Origin: Desmodus rotundus
Taxonomy: Eukaryota; Chordata; Mammalia; Chiroptera; Phyllostomidae
DNA: 64,000 bases
Assembly (NCBI RefSeq): GCF_022682495.2
Contig: NC_071388.1
Location: 180,790,528 to 180,854,527 of the forward strand
Direction: 5' to 3'
Shown here in pieces: positions 42,501 to 53,590 of this stretch (the stretch's first letter is position 1; each line of letters opens with the position of its first letter). Below the pieces are notes generated by a model, which did not search any database, had not been told where the DNA came from, and saw only the letters and a program-made list of their open reading frames with translations. The position numbers and the translations under genes were made by a program.

Positions 42501-43535
42501 CACACTGCTGGTATATTATTTCTGAGCACCCCATAGTCCAGTCAAGTTGACAAATAAAATGAACCTTCCCAGCTGGGTTTATAAAATTATGAAAAAAACC
42601 ATATTTTCATTTGATAGAATGTAGTGTGAAATTGCCTCCACTTCTTTGCCTGAGAAGCAGCCAGGAATTCATCTTGTTGGCCAGGGGCCTGTCTGACGTT
42701 GAGGGATTCCCCGCACAGATGTTTTCCTACTTTGGGCTTCGCTCCTGAAGCCCAGCCTTCCCGTGAGTTGAAGTGAACAGACAGCAAATGCAGAGTCAGC
42801 GGCAGGCTGAGAGCAGGACAGGCAGGGGGCCGGTTAGAGCCCTGTGGGGGGCTCCCCGCATGACACTCCAAGACCCTACACCTCCACACCTGAGACTGGA
42901 CAAACCTTTGGGAACACAGAGCTAAGGGAAGGATGAGGTTTGCTCCAGGAGGAAACAAAAAAGCTCTTGGCTGGTGGTCGAGCTCCCGTATCAGCCTCAG
43001 AGAGCCAGTCTCTCTGCTTTGCTTTGTCTCCAAGTTCATTTTGGTTTGCAGCCAGAATTACATTTCAGTGTAAAACCCTATCTGAGCTGCACCCTTCTTC
43101 TCCCATATTAGGGTGCACCAACCCTTCCCAAGCCTTAATCGGGCAGTGCTGTGCCTTGCATCCAGATGAGGAATCCTTAGTGAGTATCATTCTAGAATAA
43201 TAGCTTCTTTATAATAATGACTTATGACTAACTCATTACCTTCTCACTAGCCAAAAAAATGCACTTCTCCAGGGCATATCCACACGACAGTACGTAAATG
43301 GGGAAAGAAGGAATCAACCGCTTCACATGGAAATATGCATTAGCTCCTCTTCGTGGGAATTGGCTTGACATACTGACAGTTCTGCCCCGATTCTTCAACA
43401 GACGAGTGTTCTTAGTTGATCACATCTCATAACAAACTAGGCCCCGGCATACTAGCTCATTGCCTAGCCCTCAAGCTAGAACTAATTTCTCCTTTTTTTC
43501 TAGGCATGTATTTGTATATTTCTTCTGTGGTATAA
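39576..43535. other. Long unassigned stretch, about 4 kb
   Basis: No gene recognised. Small features: CA-rich text at 40170-40215, a GAGGTGAGGCGAGGTGAGG string at about 40323, AATTAATTAATTAA at 41658, and a duplicated TTTATTCAGGTG/TTTATTCAGGCA at about 42047-42070. 39840-40560 and 42600-43090 are the most GC-balanced and repeat-poor parts. A 150-codon minus frame (42587-43039) has no known domain. Any regulatory role needs comparison with other genomes. Confidence 0.4.
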
Positions 43536-43690
43536 TCACTTAGGTATTCATCTCATCTTTCCTACTGTGCTGTAAGAACCTTAATCTTTGGAAGATCCAT
43601 CTTTCCACCCTGCACAGCACTTAACACAGTACTTTGCTTTTGGCATATTCCCTATAAGTATAATCAACATAGTGAGAATGTGCATTGGCC
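43536..43690 (+). repeat. Possible L2-like 3'-end fragment
   Basis: GCTGTAAGAACCTTAATCTT near 43570 and CCCTGCACAGCACTTAACAC near 43608 with GTACTTTGCTTTTGGCATAT resemble 'ctgtaagctccatgag...' and 'agcacttaacacagtgcctggcac'. Weak. Confidence 0.45.
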
Positions 43691-44180
43691 ATGCCAAAGC
43701 CAGTTACTACTTACTGAGCAGCCATTAAGTAACCAGTACCATGCTATCCCTATGGAAGGGCATGGCTTTCAACAAGGAGGGATGTAAAATCACAGAGGTG
43801 AAGGGAGAGTTACTTATACCCAGAATAACAAGACATTTTGTACAGAAGCTATTTGTGAGCTAACTTCTGTTTTTGTTAGTATTTTCTCCAGCTTCTTGCA
43901 AGGACAAATAAATACTAGAAATTGTTCAAAATAAGTAATCCTACACAATTTCTATAAATGTCACTGCAGTGTATGGATAAATACTGGGTGCAAAAGTGAG
44001 ATAGTCTTTATGACGACAAGCAGATACTTTTTGTCTTAGTAAAAATCATATCTACTAAGAATGAGGGTCTTAAGCTGACTGTAAAGTTTGTGTGTTTCTT
44101 ACCTATTATATTTTTTAAAAAGCGGAGGTCATCACCTCCATCATTTGGCTGATTAGATGCTCTGAGGCAGAGATAACCTA
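43691..44180. other. Unassigned non-coding sequence
   Basis: No gene or repeat family recognised. Confidence 0.4.
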
Positions 44181-44222
44181 AAATCCTATTGAAAACACAG
44201 CTAAATCCTATTGAAAACACAC
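44181..44222 (+). repeat. Two-unit tandem duplication of about 22 bp
   Basis: AAATCCTATTGAAAACACA starts at 44181 and again at 44203, separated by GCT. Nineteen bases match exactly. Confidence 0.9.
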
Positions 44223-45600
44223 TCTGAGACATGACTGGTTTCACAAGAAATAGAGGATGTCTTCAGAGATCCTTCCTTATGCTCCCTTCCAAATCACCTG
44301 AGACCAGAATACCAGGAGCTAGGGCAGCTGGCAGGGACAGGGATGACTGAGGCTGGCTGGACAACAGCATTGCTCACTGTGGCAACAGTAAAAGAACCCT
44401 TGGATTCTGTGCCAGCTGAGACCTCAGGGAGGCCAATGTGGTCCCAGGCATGGAGCCCTCTCACCACCAGCAGAAGCACATGTGTTTATCTATTGTCCAT
44501 GGCTGTTTTTTGCTACAAGAACACAGTTGACTAGTTGCAAGAGATTGTAAGGCCCACAAAGCCTAAAATACTAATCATACAGACCTCTACAGAGAAAGTT
44601 TGCCAAGCCCATTTTAGATCTTTAAAGGTGACGTTAATCTCCACTGTCACACACACATCCTCCAGAATGTCCTTGATTTATTCTCTTGGTTGGGCAGAGG
44701 AGCAGTTCAAAGGCCTGTGGGGATTATTCTAACTGCCGTGTAAAGAAATGTTAACTGCGCGTTCCAAGACCGAAGAAACCACCGCGGGAGTTCGCGGAGC
44801 CAAAGCCCCACTGTGAGTTGACACTGGCCAGGACTTCACGTATTACCTGGCTCTAGTGTGCTCCATGCTAATAGGCCACAATGACATCTTTTATCTAATA
44901 GGCCTGGAAATATCTGGGTGTTGTGCTTTCCCAAGTACGCAGTACCTGAATACATGGCCACAGGTCCCTGCAGGGAGGCTCTGGAATAACCATCACCACA
45001 TTCCCTCATCATGGTATGCCCAATTCTTCCTTCTGGGTACTTGGTCTTCTCTTCAGTTTTAAGGTTCCAGATTGAAAAACCTGTGCCAGTTCAGAAATTA
45101 AGCAAAGGATTATGACTTTTTATTGAGACTTTTTACTGTCCTTAATTTCCTTGTCATTTATGTTTGTTTTTTTCTGGTGGTACAAGTTGAGCAGTACCCT
45201 TGTCAGCTGCCCATCTATTTTGCATCTAAGACTGCCATGTTTTATTTAGCATCTCTGTAGAGGAGATTCCCTTGGCTGCCACTCCAATGTAACCGCTCGT
45301 TACAACAAGGGTGTCCATCTGGCCTCCATTATGTCAGGGGCCTGTCATCCCTTCATTAAACAATAAACCTAGTCTGCACTGGCCTCCCCTACTCCAGCTC
45401 TGGACTGTGAAAGCCACCCCTGAACTTCTCAGTGATGCTGGTGCTTCCTCCACCAGCAATTCCTACAGCCGTTAATAGCATGCCCTCTGTGTATTCCCAT
45501 GGAACAAAATCCTCTGTCAGGCCTTCATGCTTACTTCGCTGAGCTTTCTCATTGCCTCCTCCACTGACTGCTGTGGCAATTTGGGCATTTCAACTTCATG
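44223..45600. other. Unassigned non-coding sequence
   Basis: No gene recognised. 45060-45600, with GTAACCGCTCGTTACAAC near 45290 and many CCTCC words, may be the internal part of an old endogenous retroviral-type element continuing to 46600, but I cannot name a family or find gag, pol or env signatures. Confidence 0.35.
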
Positions 45601-45625
45601 TGGACCATCACTTTTCCACCTTGCT

Positions 45626-45660
45626 AATACTAATACTAATACTAATACTAATACTAATAA
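45626..45660 (+). repeat. (CTAATA)n hexamer microsatellite
   Basis: About five uninterrupted CTAATA units run from 45624 to 45658, and a separate CATACTAATAACAAG follows near 45668, repeating the ACTAATAACAAG end of the array. Confidence 0.9.
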
Positions 45661-46600
45661 CAAGGGGCCATACTAATAACAAGCTGAAACAATCTCCAGA
45701 AGTCCCTGACATGGGGTTAAATTCTGTATCTTGGGTGAGTGATGTTAAATCAATAAATTCTGCCCTATCTAGTCTTATGTTCCTATCTCCTTGATCAAGC
45801 TCACTCACATCTCGTCCCAGGCAAATGTTCCTTGCTCACAGTGGTACATACTACCTATGCCTTGTGGCTCCTTGAGGGCATGGTCCCTTGTTTCCCCTAT
45901 CAGTCTCCTAATGTCCCCCAGCTGGCTAACGTTATGACTTAACTCCATTGGCTGAATGATCAGGAGCAACGTTAGGGACAGATCCTGAGTGGACATGTTG
46001 TCATGTCGGGGAGAGACCCTAAATTGTCTCAAGGAGGGGGGTTGTGCTGGTTCTTAATAGGGAGGCGTGGGACACTCGTGAAAATTAAGAGGTTCAGGAA
46101 TCTGTGACTCAAATGTTAACGGGTGATTCACCCAGATGTCTTCATCCCAAAAGTAAGGGCCAACTTTTCCCCAAATTGGGCCTGACCTTGACATAAAACA
46201 CCAGGCTTGGTTGGATGTTTAACTTTCTCCGGGGCCTGAGCCGGGTCTTCAGCTTTCTCTGCCCTTCTGCTGTGGCAGATGGGAGCCCCTTTGTAAGCTA
46301 CCAGGGAAGACCTCTGTTTTTTATACCTTACTTTTCAATTGTTTGTTCATCACTTATAGCTTTTCATCATTTTTTTCTAGAGCACAAACAGTATTTAGCA
46401 AAAGCCATACAATCTCATTGCCCTTACAGTTACTATTTCCCCACACACTTCTCAACTGCCCACGTCACACCAGCTTGTGCATCACACTCCAGTGGCACTG
46501 CTGGTGAGAACTTTAACCACTGGAGTGACACATTGGGTCAAGTACTCCTCCTACCAACAGTGATGGGGTTCTCCTTACCGAGAGGGAGGTGGTGACCCAG
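45661..46600. other. Unassigned sequence, possibly old ERV internal remnant
   Basis: Long C/T-biased text with a 126-codon plus frame (46215-46595) whose translation has no recognisable retroviral or host domain. CTTTGTAAGCTACCAGGGA occurs near 46288. Family unresolved; chance frame most likely. Confidence 0.3.
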
Positions 46601-48660
46601 CTCGAAAACCTCACCTCCATCACCCATTCTCTCTAACAACTCCTTGTCCTAACTGTCTCAGATTGGGTTAGCTCTGCAGGAGGAATGGGAGCAGTAAGGG
46701 GAAGAGCAAATAGATTTATCAAAATTATAGCTAATGCTCCTGTGCTTGAGTTGGGTGGCAGATTCATTGTATTATCTGGTAATTTACATGTAATCTTTTG
46801 GGTATATCTAACAATATTTTTTTAAAATAAGAAGGCAAACAATAAATTGTTTATTAATTATTTATATTGCTTAACATATTATGCTACCACAATTAGAAAA
46901 TTATGAAAAAGCATTACTGCATTTAAATGTTTTCTTATAAGCCTGTAAATACTTCAAACCAGTACATGTTATTTGGTTATCGAAAGTATATACTATAATA
47001 TGTTGGAATAAACTAAGAATAACAGTCATTGTATTTGTCACTTTTTATTTTAATCTTGGTAATTGATTTTGGATAGAAAAATGGCTTCATTAACTTTTAA
47101 TAATATAATCTGCTTCAGCTTTTAACCAATTAATGTTTTAAATCTCCATTTTGAGGTATAGATGATACATCTTTATAAGAAGTCACAATTTTAATAAGGT
47201 TCTGAAATAACACTCTCAGTGTAATAAAGGATAGTCTCCTAGGTCAAGTTCTAATAAATTGTGCTGATCTTCCTTCATTAAGTATCATATTTCCATAAAC
47301 CTTGTTGCAACATTAATGTAATGATTCTAATTATTTGCATGATGGAATCCTTAAACATTGATAAGATTTTTCATGGAGCAGAATTATGAATAATCAATAA
47401 AAATCTTGGATGACTGTCTTGTTTTTTAAGCAAGGTAGTAAATGATCATACCTGTGTTTTTAAAAATATATCTTGATTTTTTTGGATAATAAATGGGAGG
47501 AAAAAAAGTATAGAAAAGAAAGGAGGGAGACCGTTGAGTACTCTTGCCAAAGTCCAGGTGGAAAAAGAGTAAGCATCTGAATCAGACAATGACAGCAACG
47601 GCGAGAAGAATGGAGCCGCAAGAAACCTTTTGGATGTGTCCTAGGGAAGAACTTGGTAGAATCTGATACAGAGATAAGGACAAGAATTAGTGTAGGCTGA
47701 CTCAAGTTTCTAGTCAGGTAGACTGGATGGACGTGCTGCCATCAGCACAGTTTGGTAATCAATGATGAACTGATAGGTTTGGCAAGGAAAGGATTAGCTC
47801 AAGTTCTAGCCATATTGATTCTGAGATGTCTATTGGGCATTGTGGTAGAGCCACCAGAGATGATCAAGCAAATACAACTGCCAAAGGAAGACTTTGTAAG
47901 ACTGGTTCTTAAGCTTTTAAAAACTTCTTCTCTGCCATTATCTGAGTTACGGCTTTTCTGCTTTCCTAGAGGAAACCAGACAGCTCTCCTGAACCTTCAG
48001 GAAGGAGAAAAAGCCAGCCGTACAGACAGCCTGGCCAGAAACAGCCCAGGCCAATCCCTGTATCATGTGCAGACCCATGGAGGCCTAATATGGAACTGAG
48101 TTTTTCTCCATATTATTTTGGATTTTATTCTTTTTTAAATCACTGTACAAAATATTTTTAAAACTGTGAAAAGTCCAATTCTTTATAAGTTTGTAACATA
48201 CAGTTTATGGTCAAAATGAATGCCATACGCTGACAACCACGTGGTCCACAGTTCCCAGCTGGGCCAACACAGAAATAAGCAACAGAGAACAACAGGCCTG
48301 CCAAATGTCAGTATGCAGCAATAAGTCAACCAGTGCTTTTACAAGCGGGATGTAGAAAGCATTCGCAGCGGGCCCACTTTGGGCTTTTATTTTTAATTGA
48401 ACTTAGCTGAACTTTAAATAGATTTGCATTGGGAGAAATGTAAAACTTCCTCAAATATCATACTACTTTAATTCAACATAAGCCATGGAGTGAGGGTGGA
48501 GGGTTTCATCCCTGGAGAGACTTTTTATATTCGAGTAACTCTAAGAGAAAGGTTAAATACTAAGCTATTTCTCTAAAATGTTCATATTCTACTGAAGTTT
48601 ATAAATACATCTTTGGGCTGAACAAAACTGGCACTGAATGGTGAGCTTTGTGGCATCTAC
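46601..48660. other. Long AT-rich unassigned stretch
   Basis: No gene. 46790-47440 is very AT-rich, with AAACAATAAATTGTTT near 46837 (7-bp stem palindrome) and one ATTTGCAT octamer at 47333. 47740-48100 holds a 115-codon plus frame with no recognised domain. No interspersed repeat seen, which is notable for its length. Confidence 0.4.
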
Positions 48661-48690
48661 CCTCAGGGTGACTGTTGTTTCACCCTGAGG
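48661..48690. repeat. Perfect 11-bp inverted repeat
   Basis: CCTCAGGGTGA at 48661-48671 and TCACCCTGAGG at 48680-48690 are exact complements around the 8-base loop CTGTTGTT. It would form a stable hairpin in single strands. No T run follows, so it is not a bacterial-type terminator, which would be irrelevant in this genome anyway. Confidence 0.95.
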
Positions 48691-48985
48691 TGACTTGGTT
48701 GGCTCTTCCTTCAATTTTGTTGTGATGCCACAGATAGTGATAAAAAAAAAATACTGTGATCAAATTCTACAGGCTGCACCCTAGCGAAGCAAGATGGGCA
48801 GACAGCTAATCGACTAATGGACATGTCATTTCTACACACGATTTTAGTTTTTGTAGTCACAGTAACACACATACATGGCTGTGAGCAAGTCTTACATAAA
48901 TGAACTTGTTTTCTGAAACCTCAACTTGTCCATCCAACCCCTTGCCGCCCTAGGTACTTCTTCCATCTTCTACCCATGGCCCGCA
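48691..48985. other. Unassigned non-coding sequence
   Basis: No gene or repeat family recognised. Confidence 0.4.
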
Positions 48986-49200
48986 TATCTGCTCTTTCAG
49001 CAGCAACCCAGGATCTGTCTATGTATTTTGTGCCAAGCTTTAAAAATACTATTTCAGTTTTTCCTTAGATTAATCTGTGAGGTAAGTATGAATATTACTC
49101 TTTCACCGAGGATAGTAATACCAGGGGGAAATAACAATGCAAGAGATTAAATAACTTGCCTGAGGTAACCTAACATATTGAAAATTTTATTAAACATTGG
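48986..49200 (-). repeat. MIR-like SINE fragment
   Basis: GTGAGGTAAGTATGAATATT near 49076, then ACCAGGGGGAAATAACAATG and ATTAAATAACTTGCCTGAGG near 49147 match antisense MIR ('tgaggtaggtactattattatccccattttacagatgaggaaactgaggcacagagaggttaagtaacttgcccaaggtcac'). Confidence 0.65.
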
Positions 49201-49834
49201 AAATTTTTAAACCAGGCCTAATTTTAAAACCTTAGCCATTATACTAGCTGACCTCATAGGATATTTGCGTGGGATCTTCCATGGTCTTTAGCTAAAGGGA
49301 GTCCTTTGTGGGGGAAATGGAATTTCTGGTATAAAAGAATATAAGGGAAGTAGAAGATCTCCGAGGATGGAGGTTCTTTATTTGCTTACCTCCTAAGCCT
49401 CCAGATGACATCATGGCCCACTTGATTCAATTCAACAATGATTTAAGGCCTCCGTGTGCTGGACACTGCTCAGTGTTATAGCAGAAACAAAGAGAAATGA
49501 AACCAAGTGCTACCTCCCAAGAAGCTTATGTTTCTCTCCATCTTTGTCTACCAAACACCACTGAATGGCATGCTATCCTCACAGAATTTGGCTTAATCAA
49601 GCTAGCAACAACCTAAGGTTTATCAGGTGTAGGTTAGTACATAGCCGAGGACTCATTCGGACCTATCCCACGTCCATATATTCCATAGAGTATCAAGGAC
49701 CACGTTGAGTAAGAGGGGAAGAGTACAAATAGAAAGGAGGAGGAGTTGGTAATCTCCCACTTATTTTTAATACTGAAAGAGTTTTATAGACCATTTATAT
49801 ATTGTAGTGGGCATCTTTTTATTTATCATCATCC
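49201..49834. other. Unassigned non-coding sequence
   Basis: No gene or repeat family recognised. Confidence 0.4.
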
Positions 49835-50215
49835 TTTCCTTGGAAAACCTACCCCTTCTGTGCATGGTCAGATCCTCAGAGAGCCATTAATCATAGCAAC
49901 CTGCCTCCATTGGCCGTAAGAGTGGGCACATGACTCCTCATATTATCCAATCGTGTCCCTTAAGGCATTGTGATTGTCCAGAGATGTACATGTGCTCCAA
50001 GCGCAACCAATCAGAATTCTCTTTTGAAATTTATATGTGGACACCAGAAGAAGCTTTATTTTCCACTTGATTTCTAACCATGGACTATGTGAAACTTGCC
50101 CACTGTGTGGAAGGAGTCTGCAGCTGGAATAAAGCCAAGAAAGACAAGCAGTGCCAAGAGATGGAGAGAGTCACAGGACCCTGATGACATCATTTGAACT
50201 CTTGGATATATTTCT
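49835..50215 (+). repeat. MLT1-like or related old LTR
   Basis: GAGTGGGCACATGACTCCTC near 49920, GCAACCAATCAGAATTCTCT near 50004, ACTTGCCCACTGTGTGGAAG near 50094, GGAATAAAGCCAAGAAAGAC near 50127 and GACCCTGATGACATCATTTG near 50177 with CTTTCAGTTAT fit an old mammalian LTR ('gccaatgacatgtgagcgg... gagcccctggatccagcc... cagttacgtgagccaata'). Exact family not known to me. Confidence 0.45.
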
Positions 50216-51714
50216 TAGACTTTCAGTTATACAGAACACACACATAAGCAAAATATTTTGTCTGTATCCATTTGTGGTAAGAAGGGTTGTTTGTTTGTTT
50301 GATGGAGCTGAAAGTTTGAGAAACAGTGTGAGAAGTTATGCTGAAAGTAGAAGAAGTTGCACTGAGTATCTGTTGCCTAGAACCAAGAATCCTGACTTTC
50401 AAAAGAGAAAAAGGAAATAATGTTCTATAATACACTTAAACCTTGCAGTTAGTGAAGCTGCATCCTTAAATCTCTAATGGTAATGAAGTGCAAAGCCAAG
50501 GGCCTGGCACAGACACTCTGCTCTTCGTTTGCTGTGCCCGTAAGAACAGCCCTCTTGGGCATGAGTTCACTGTGTTTCCCAGGTCTCTTCCAGAAGGATT
50601 TGGAACCATCTCTGTCACTCTTGTCAGTATTATGGATGTCGCTGAGAGCAGCATCTTGGAATCTTAAGTATCCAAGGCAGCCTTCACCTCCTTACTAGCA
50701 ATTTGAGCAGTCTGTCGTCAGGTCTTGGGGCTTGGCCCTTTTTTCTTTGCTCTGACTCTGCAGATGCTGAGCAAGTGAATTGAGATCACCAATCTAAGGT
50801 TTCTACCTCCACAAAGAGAAATGTTTTAGCTCATCCCTCTTAGTGATGAACGGATAGGCTTCCAACTATGCATAATCTGAAAATAAGCATTTTGTGGGCC
50901 CTCACTGACCGTTGTTAAATGGGTAACTCATTAATCTATTTCAATTACCTGGCACGATGCGGGGAAGAGATCTGGAAACTGATATGCGCTCTACAGTGGG
51001 CCCTGCCCTGGAATTCGGCTACTGAAAACATATGCAAAAAGTAGCTGAGGTTTCAGCCTCACAAGCTCTGATAATTTACCGCTAAAAATAAACACGTGCT
51101 CAAGAGACAACTACTATGTATACAGTCTCAGAAAGATTTTCTCAGCATCTGCATAGAGAAGCTTCCATCCAATGCCCAAGGAAGCTGAGGGCACAGCTCA
51201 CAAAGAATGCTTTATCTTTAGGGGGAGCCAGCATCTGCTGAGCATGAGGGAAAGGCAGGACAAAGAGTCGCTTCTCTTGTTCAGGCAGGGAAATGAAACG
51301 TGATTCATCACTGTGTCTTAAGCAGCCGCATGTTTACAGTTTCATAACTGTGCTCAGTATCGGAGCTTGCCTCCCCTTAGATCCATAACGCCTGTCCTTA
51401 GCATTGGTATCGAGCTACAAAACACTGGTTGGGAGGCTGAGACACCAATACGCCTTGTTCTCACGAGGTACTCTGTGCCACGTCTGCATGCTACCTGCAC
51501 TGAGCAGGCGCTTAATAATTTGTATTTCTTGCCCACCTTTCCATGAACACTGCCTACTTTAGGCAAATACAATTTGTAAAACTAAGAACTATAAGGCAGC
51601 TAAATTAGGACACAAATACTATAAAAATCAAAAGACTCTTACCTCCCAATGATTTTAAACTGAAAGCTCTCTCACTCAGGGTGCATTTTAAATGCACAGT
51701 TTATGCCCTTGATT
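50216..51714. other. Unassigned non-coding sequence
   Basis: About 1.5 kb with no gene or readable repeat. 50940-51340 is GC-balanced and repeat-poor. Frames stay below 90 codons. Confidence 0.4.
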
Positions 51715-51918
51715 TGAAATCCTTGCTCCCCCACTTACTAGCTCTAGGACAACAGACAAGTTTAATGGTATCTTAGTACTTCATTTACCTTCTCTGTTAG
51801 ATGGGAATAATTATAGCAACTACTTCATAGAATTTTAGCAAACACAACAGGATATTTTTATACAGTGTTTATGACAGCCTCCCATGTAGCAAGTCCTCAA
51901 CAAATGTTAGCTGTTGGC
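51715..51918 (+). repeat. MIR-like SINE
   Basis: CCCACTTACTAGCTCTAGGA near 51730, CATTTACCTTCTCTGTTAGA near 51783, TGGGAATAATTATAGCAACT near 51802, ACTTCATAGAATTTTAGCAA and CCCATGTAGCAAGTCCTCAA near 51881 match most of a MIR in order ('ccacttactagctgtgtgac... catttcctcatctgtaaaatgggaataataatagtacctacctcatagg... taggtgctcaataaatgttag'). Confidence 0.8.
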
Positions 51919-53197
51919 TGCCGCCCTAAGGCCACAGAACTGGCTCTCTCCCGGCCCTGCCATAGGCTCATGTGGCCCCCAAAAGTTCTTTTGCTTCCTC
52001 AACTGTAAAACAAGAGAGTAAGAAAGGAGCAGGTATTTCTAACACGGAATATACAAAACCTGAAATCTTCCATCTTGTGTCTCAATAATATTTTTCCTAT
52101 TAAAAAAATAATAATAAAGAAATAAATAATAAAATAAAATGCACAGTTTGTGCACAACTTTTCAGGGACACTTGGACACCTAAGAAACAGGGCACATATT
52201 CGTGTGTGCCATTTTGCCCCCATGAGGATTTGCAAAGGAAGGGCTCCAGGCAAAATTCACCAAAAGAACAGCTGTTTCATGAGGCAGAAAGTGGACATCG
52301 TAAAAGCTTTTAAATTAAAGTTAGGTTTGGGGATTATATGAGGCCTTCAAATATTCGCACGAAATTGTATTCTTCGTTATCACGGGTCATAGGAGAGGCT
52401 GCGGTTCCTGGGAATTTACTCACCAGCCCTGTGACAGGAAAACCTTGAGAATCATTAATTCGTGGATTTATGGGTTTTGAATATCAATTTTTGCCATGCA
52501 TCATGCACTCCTCATACATGATGGGGAGTTGCTGTGGTCGAGCTGTGGGAGACACATAAAACCCTGCCAAGATAAGGAGGGCTGGGGATGATATCTGGAC
52601 GGGAACGAATGGCTCGCTACTTGATACCCTGCTTTCTCAGCCAATTTAGAGGCCTGAAAGCTTACCTCTGCCCCCAGTACAGATGAGACTTCCCAGAGCA
52701 CACTAGCCTCCCAGCTGAGCCTAGTTCCGGGCCAGCCAACCGCTGCCCCATGCTGCGGTTAATCACATCTGTACTAGACTTTGTAGTGAACTCCTCTCTC
52801 CCGCCTAAACGTGAGGATCCCCACAGGTGTCTTTCTAAATTTATGCTGATGGTTTAGTTTCTCTTCTCTTATTTTGAGTTTGTTTCTGATTTTGTGTGTT
52901 TGTATAGTTACATGTAACATTATTTAAGGAGGACTGAAGTGTTTCATGGTTGCCAGCCACCTGGGGCCTGATTGTCATTTTCAGCATTTGCTGAGTAATA
53001 GCTAACATTTCTGACTACCAACCAGCTCCTTTCCATTCTTGCTCCTCACATTAGAATTTATTAAAAACCATCACCAAATTCTAGTGCTCAATAAGTCTCT
53101 CACTGGGGACTAAATGTCAGAAGCACCAAATTTGAGAAACAATCCTGTGACTACCAGGCACCACAGGCTGAGCAAGGTCTGGGCTCCAGGACCCATG
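51919..53197. other. Unassigned sequence with an A/T-rich spacer
   Basis: 52095-52140 is a low-complexity AATAAAATAAATA-type stretch. 52955-53060 may contain a MIR scrap (GAGTAATAGCTAACATTTCT near 52991). No gene seen. Confidence 0.4.
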
Positions 53198-53590
53198 TGA
53201 TGGTTCCTTTCAAGTGTCAGCTCTGCTGGGTCACGGAGCCCAGATATGTGGTCACATGTGATTTTAGATGTTTCTGTGAGGGCGCTTTTGGGCCAGTGCA
53301 CTTTGTGTAAAGCAGATTGCCCTCCAAAAGTAGGTGGGCCTCATCCAGTCCCTGAAGGCCTTAGCAGAACAGACTGACCTGCCCTGAACAAGAGAGAATT
53401 CTGCAGCAAAGCCCTCAGGTTTGAACTGCAGCGCTGGCTCATCCTTGGTTGGGTCTCCAGTCTGCTGGGTCTCGCCAGCCTAGGTAATCAGGTGAGCTCA
53501 TTCCTTAAGGTGTGTGTGTGTGTGTGTGTGTGTGTACATACACACACATAAGATTAGTTCTGTTTCTCTGGAGAACACTGACTAATACAA
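53198..53590 (+). repeat. MLT2-like ERVL LTR, with a GT microsatellite inside
   Basis: Opens TGATGGTTCCTTTCAAGTGT at 53198 and closes TTCTCTGGAGAACACTGACT and AATACAA at 53563-53590. Between them: GGGTCACGGAGCCCAGATAT, ATTTTAGATGTTTCTGTGAG near 53261, TAAAGCAGATTGCCCTCCAA near 53310, GTGGGCCTCATCCAGTCCCT near 53335, AGAGAATTCTGCAGCAAAGC near 53394 and GAGCTCATTCCTTAAGG near 53494. This is the classic MLT2 order. A (TG)n/(CA)n tract of about 40 bases occupies 53508-53550, where intact MLT2 copies carry a TA-rich tract. Solo LTR, no internal genes. Confidence 0.8.

Noticed and set aside
42587..43039. 150-codon minus-strand frame in a repeat-poor stretch
   Set aside because: No recognisable domain and no splice-site or promoter evidence that I can support. 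It may be checked against transcript data but cannot be called a gene.
45060..46600. Possible endogenous retrovirus internal region
   Set aside because: No gag, protease, reverse transcriptase or envelope motif was recognised, nor flanking LTR pair. Kept as unassigned.
47333..47340. POU octamer ATTTGCAT as an enhancer mark
   Set aside because: An 8-base word is expected several times in 64 kb on two strands. Others occur near 48423 and 57751.
48661..48690. Rho-independent terminator
   Set aside because: There is no downstream T run and the DNA is eukaryotic.
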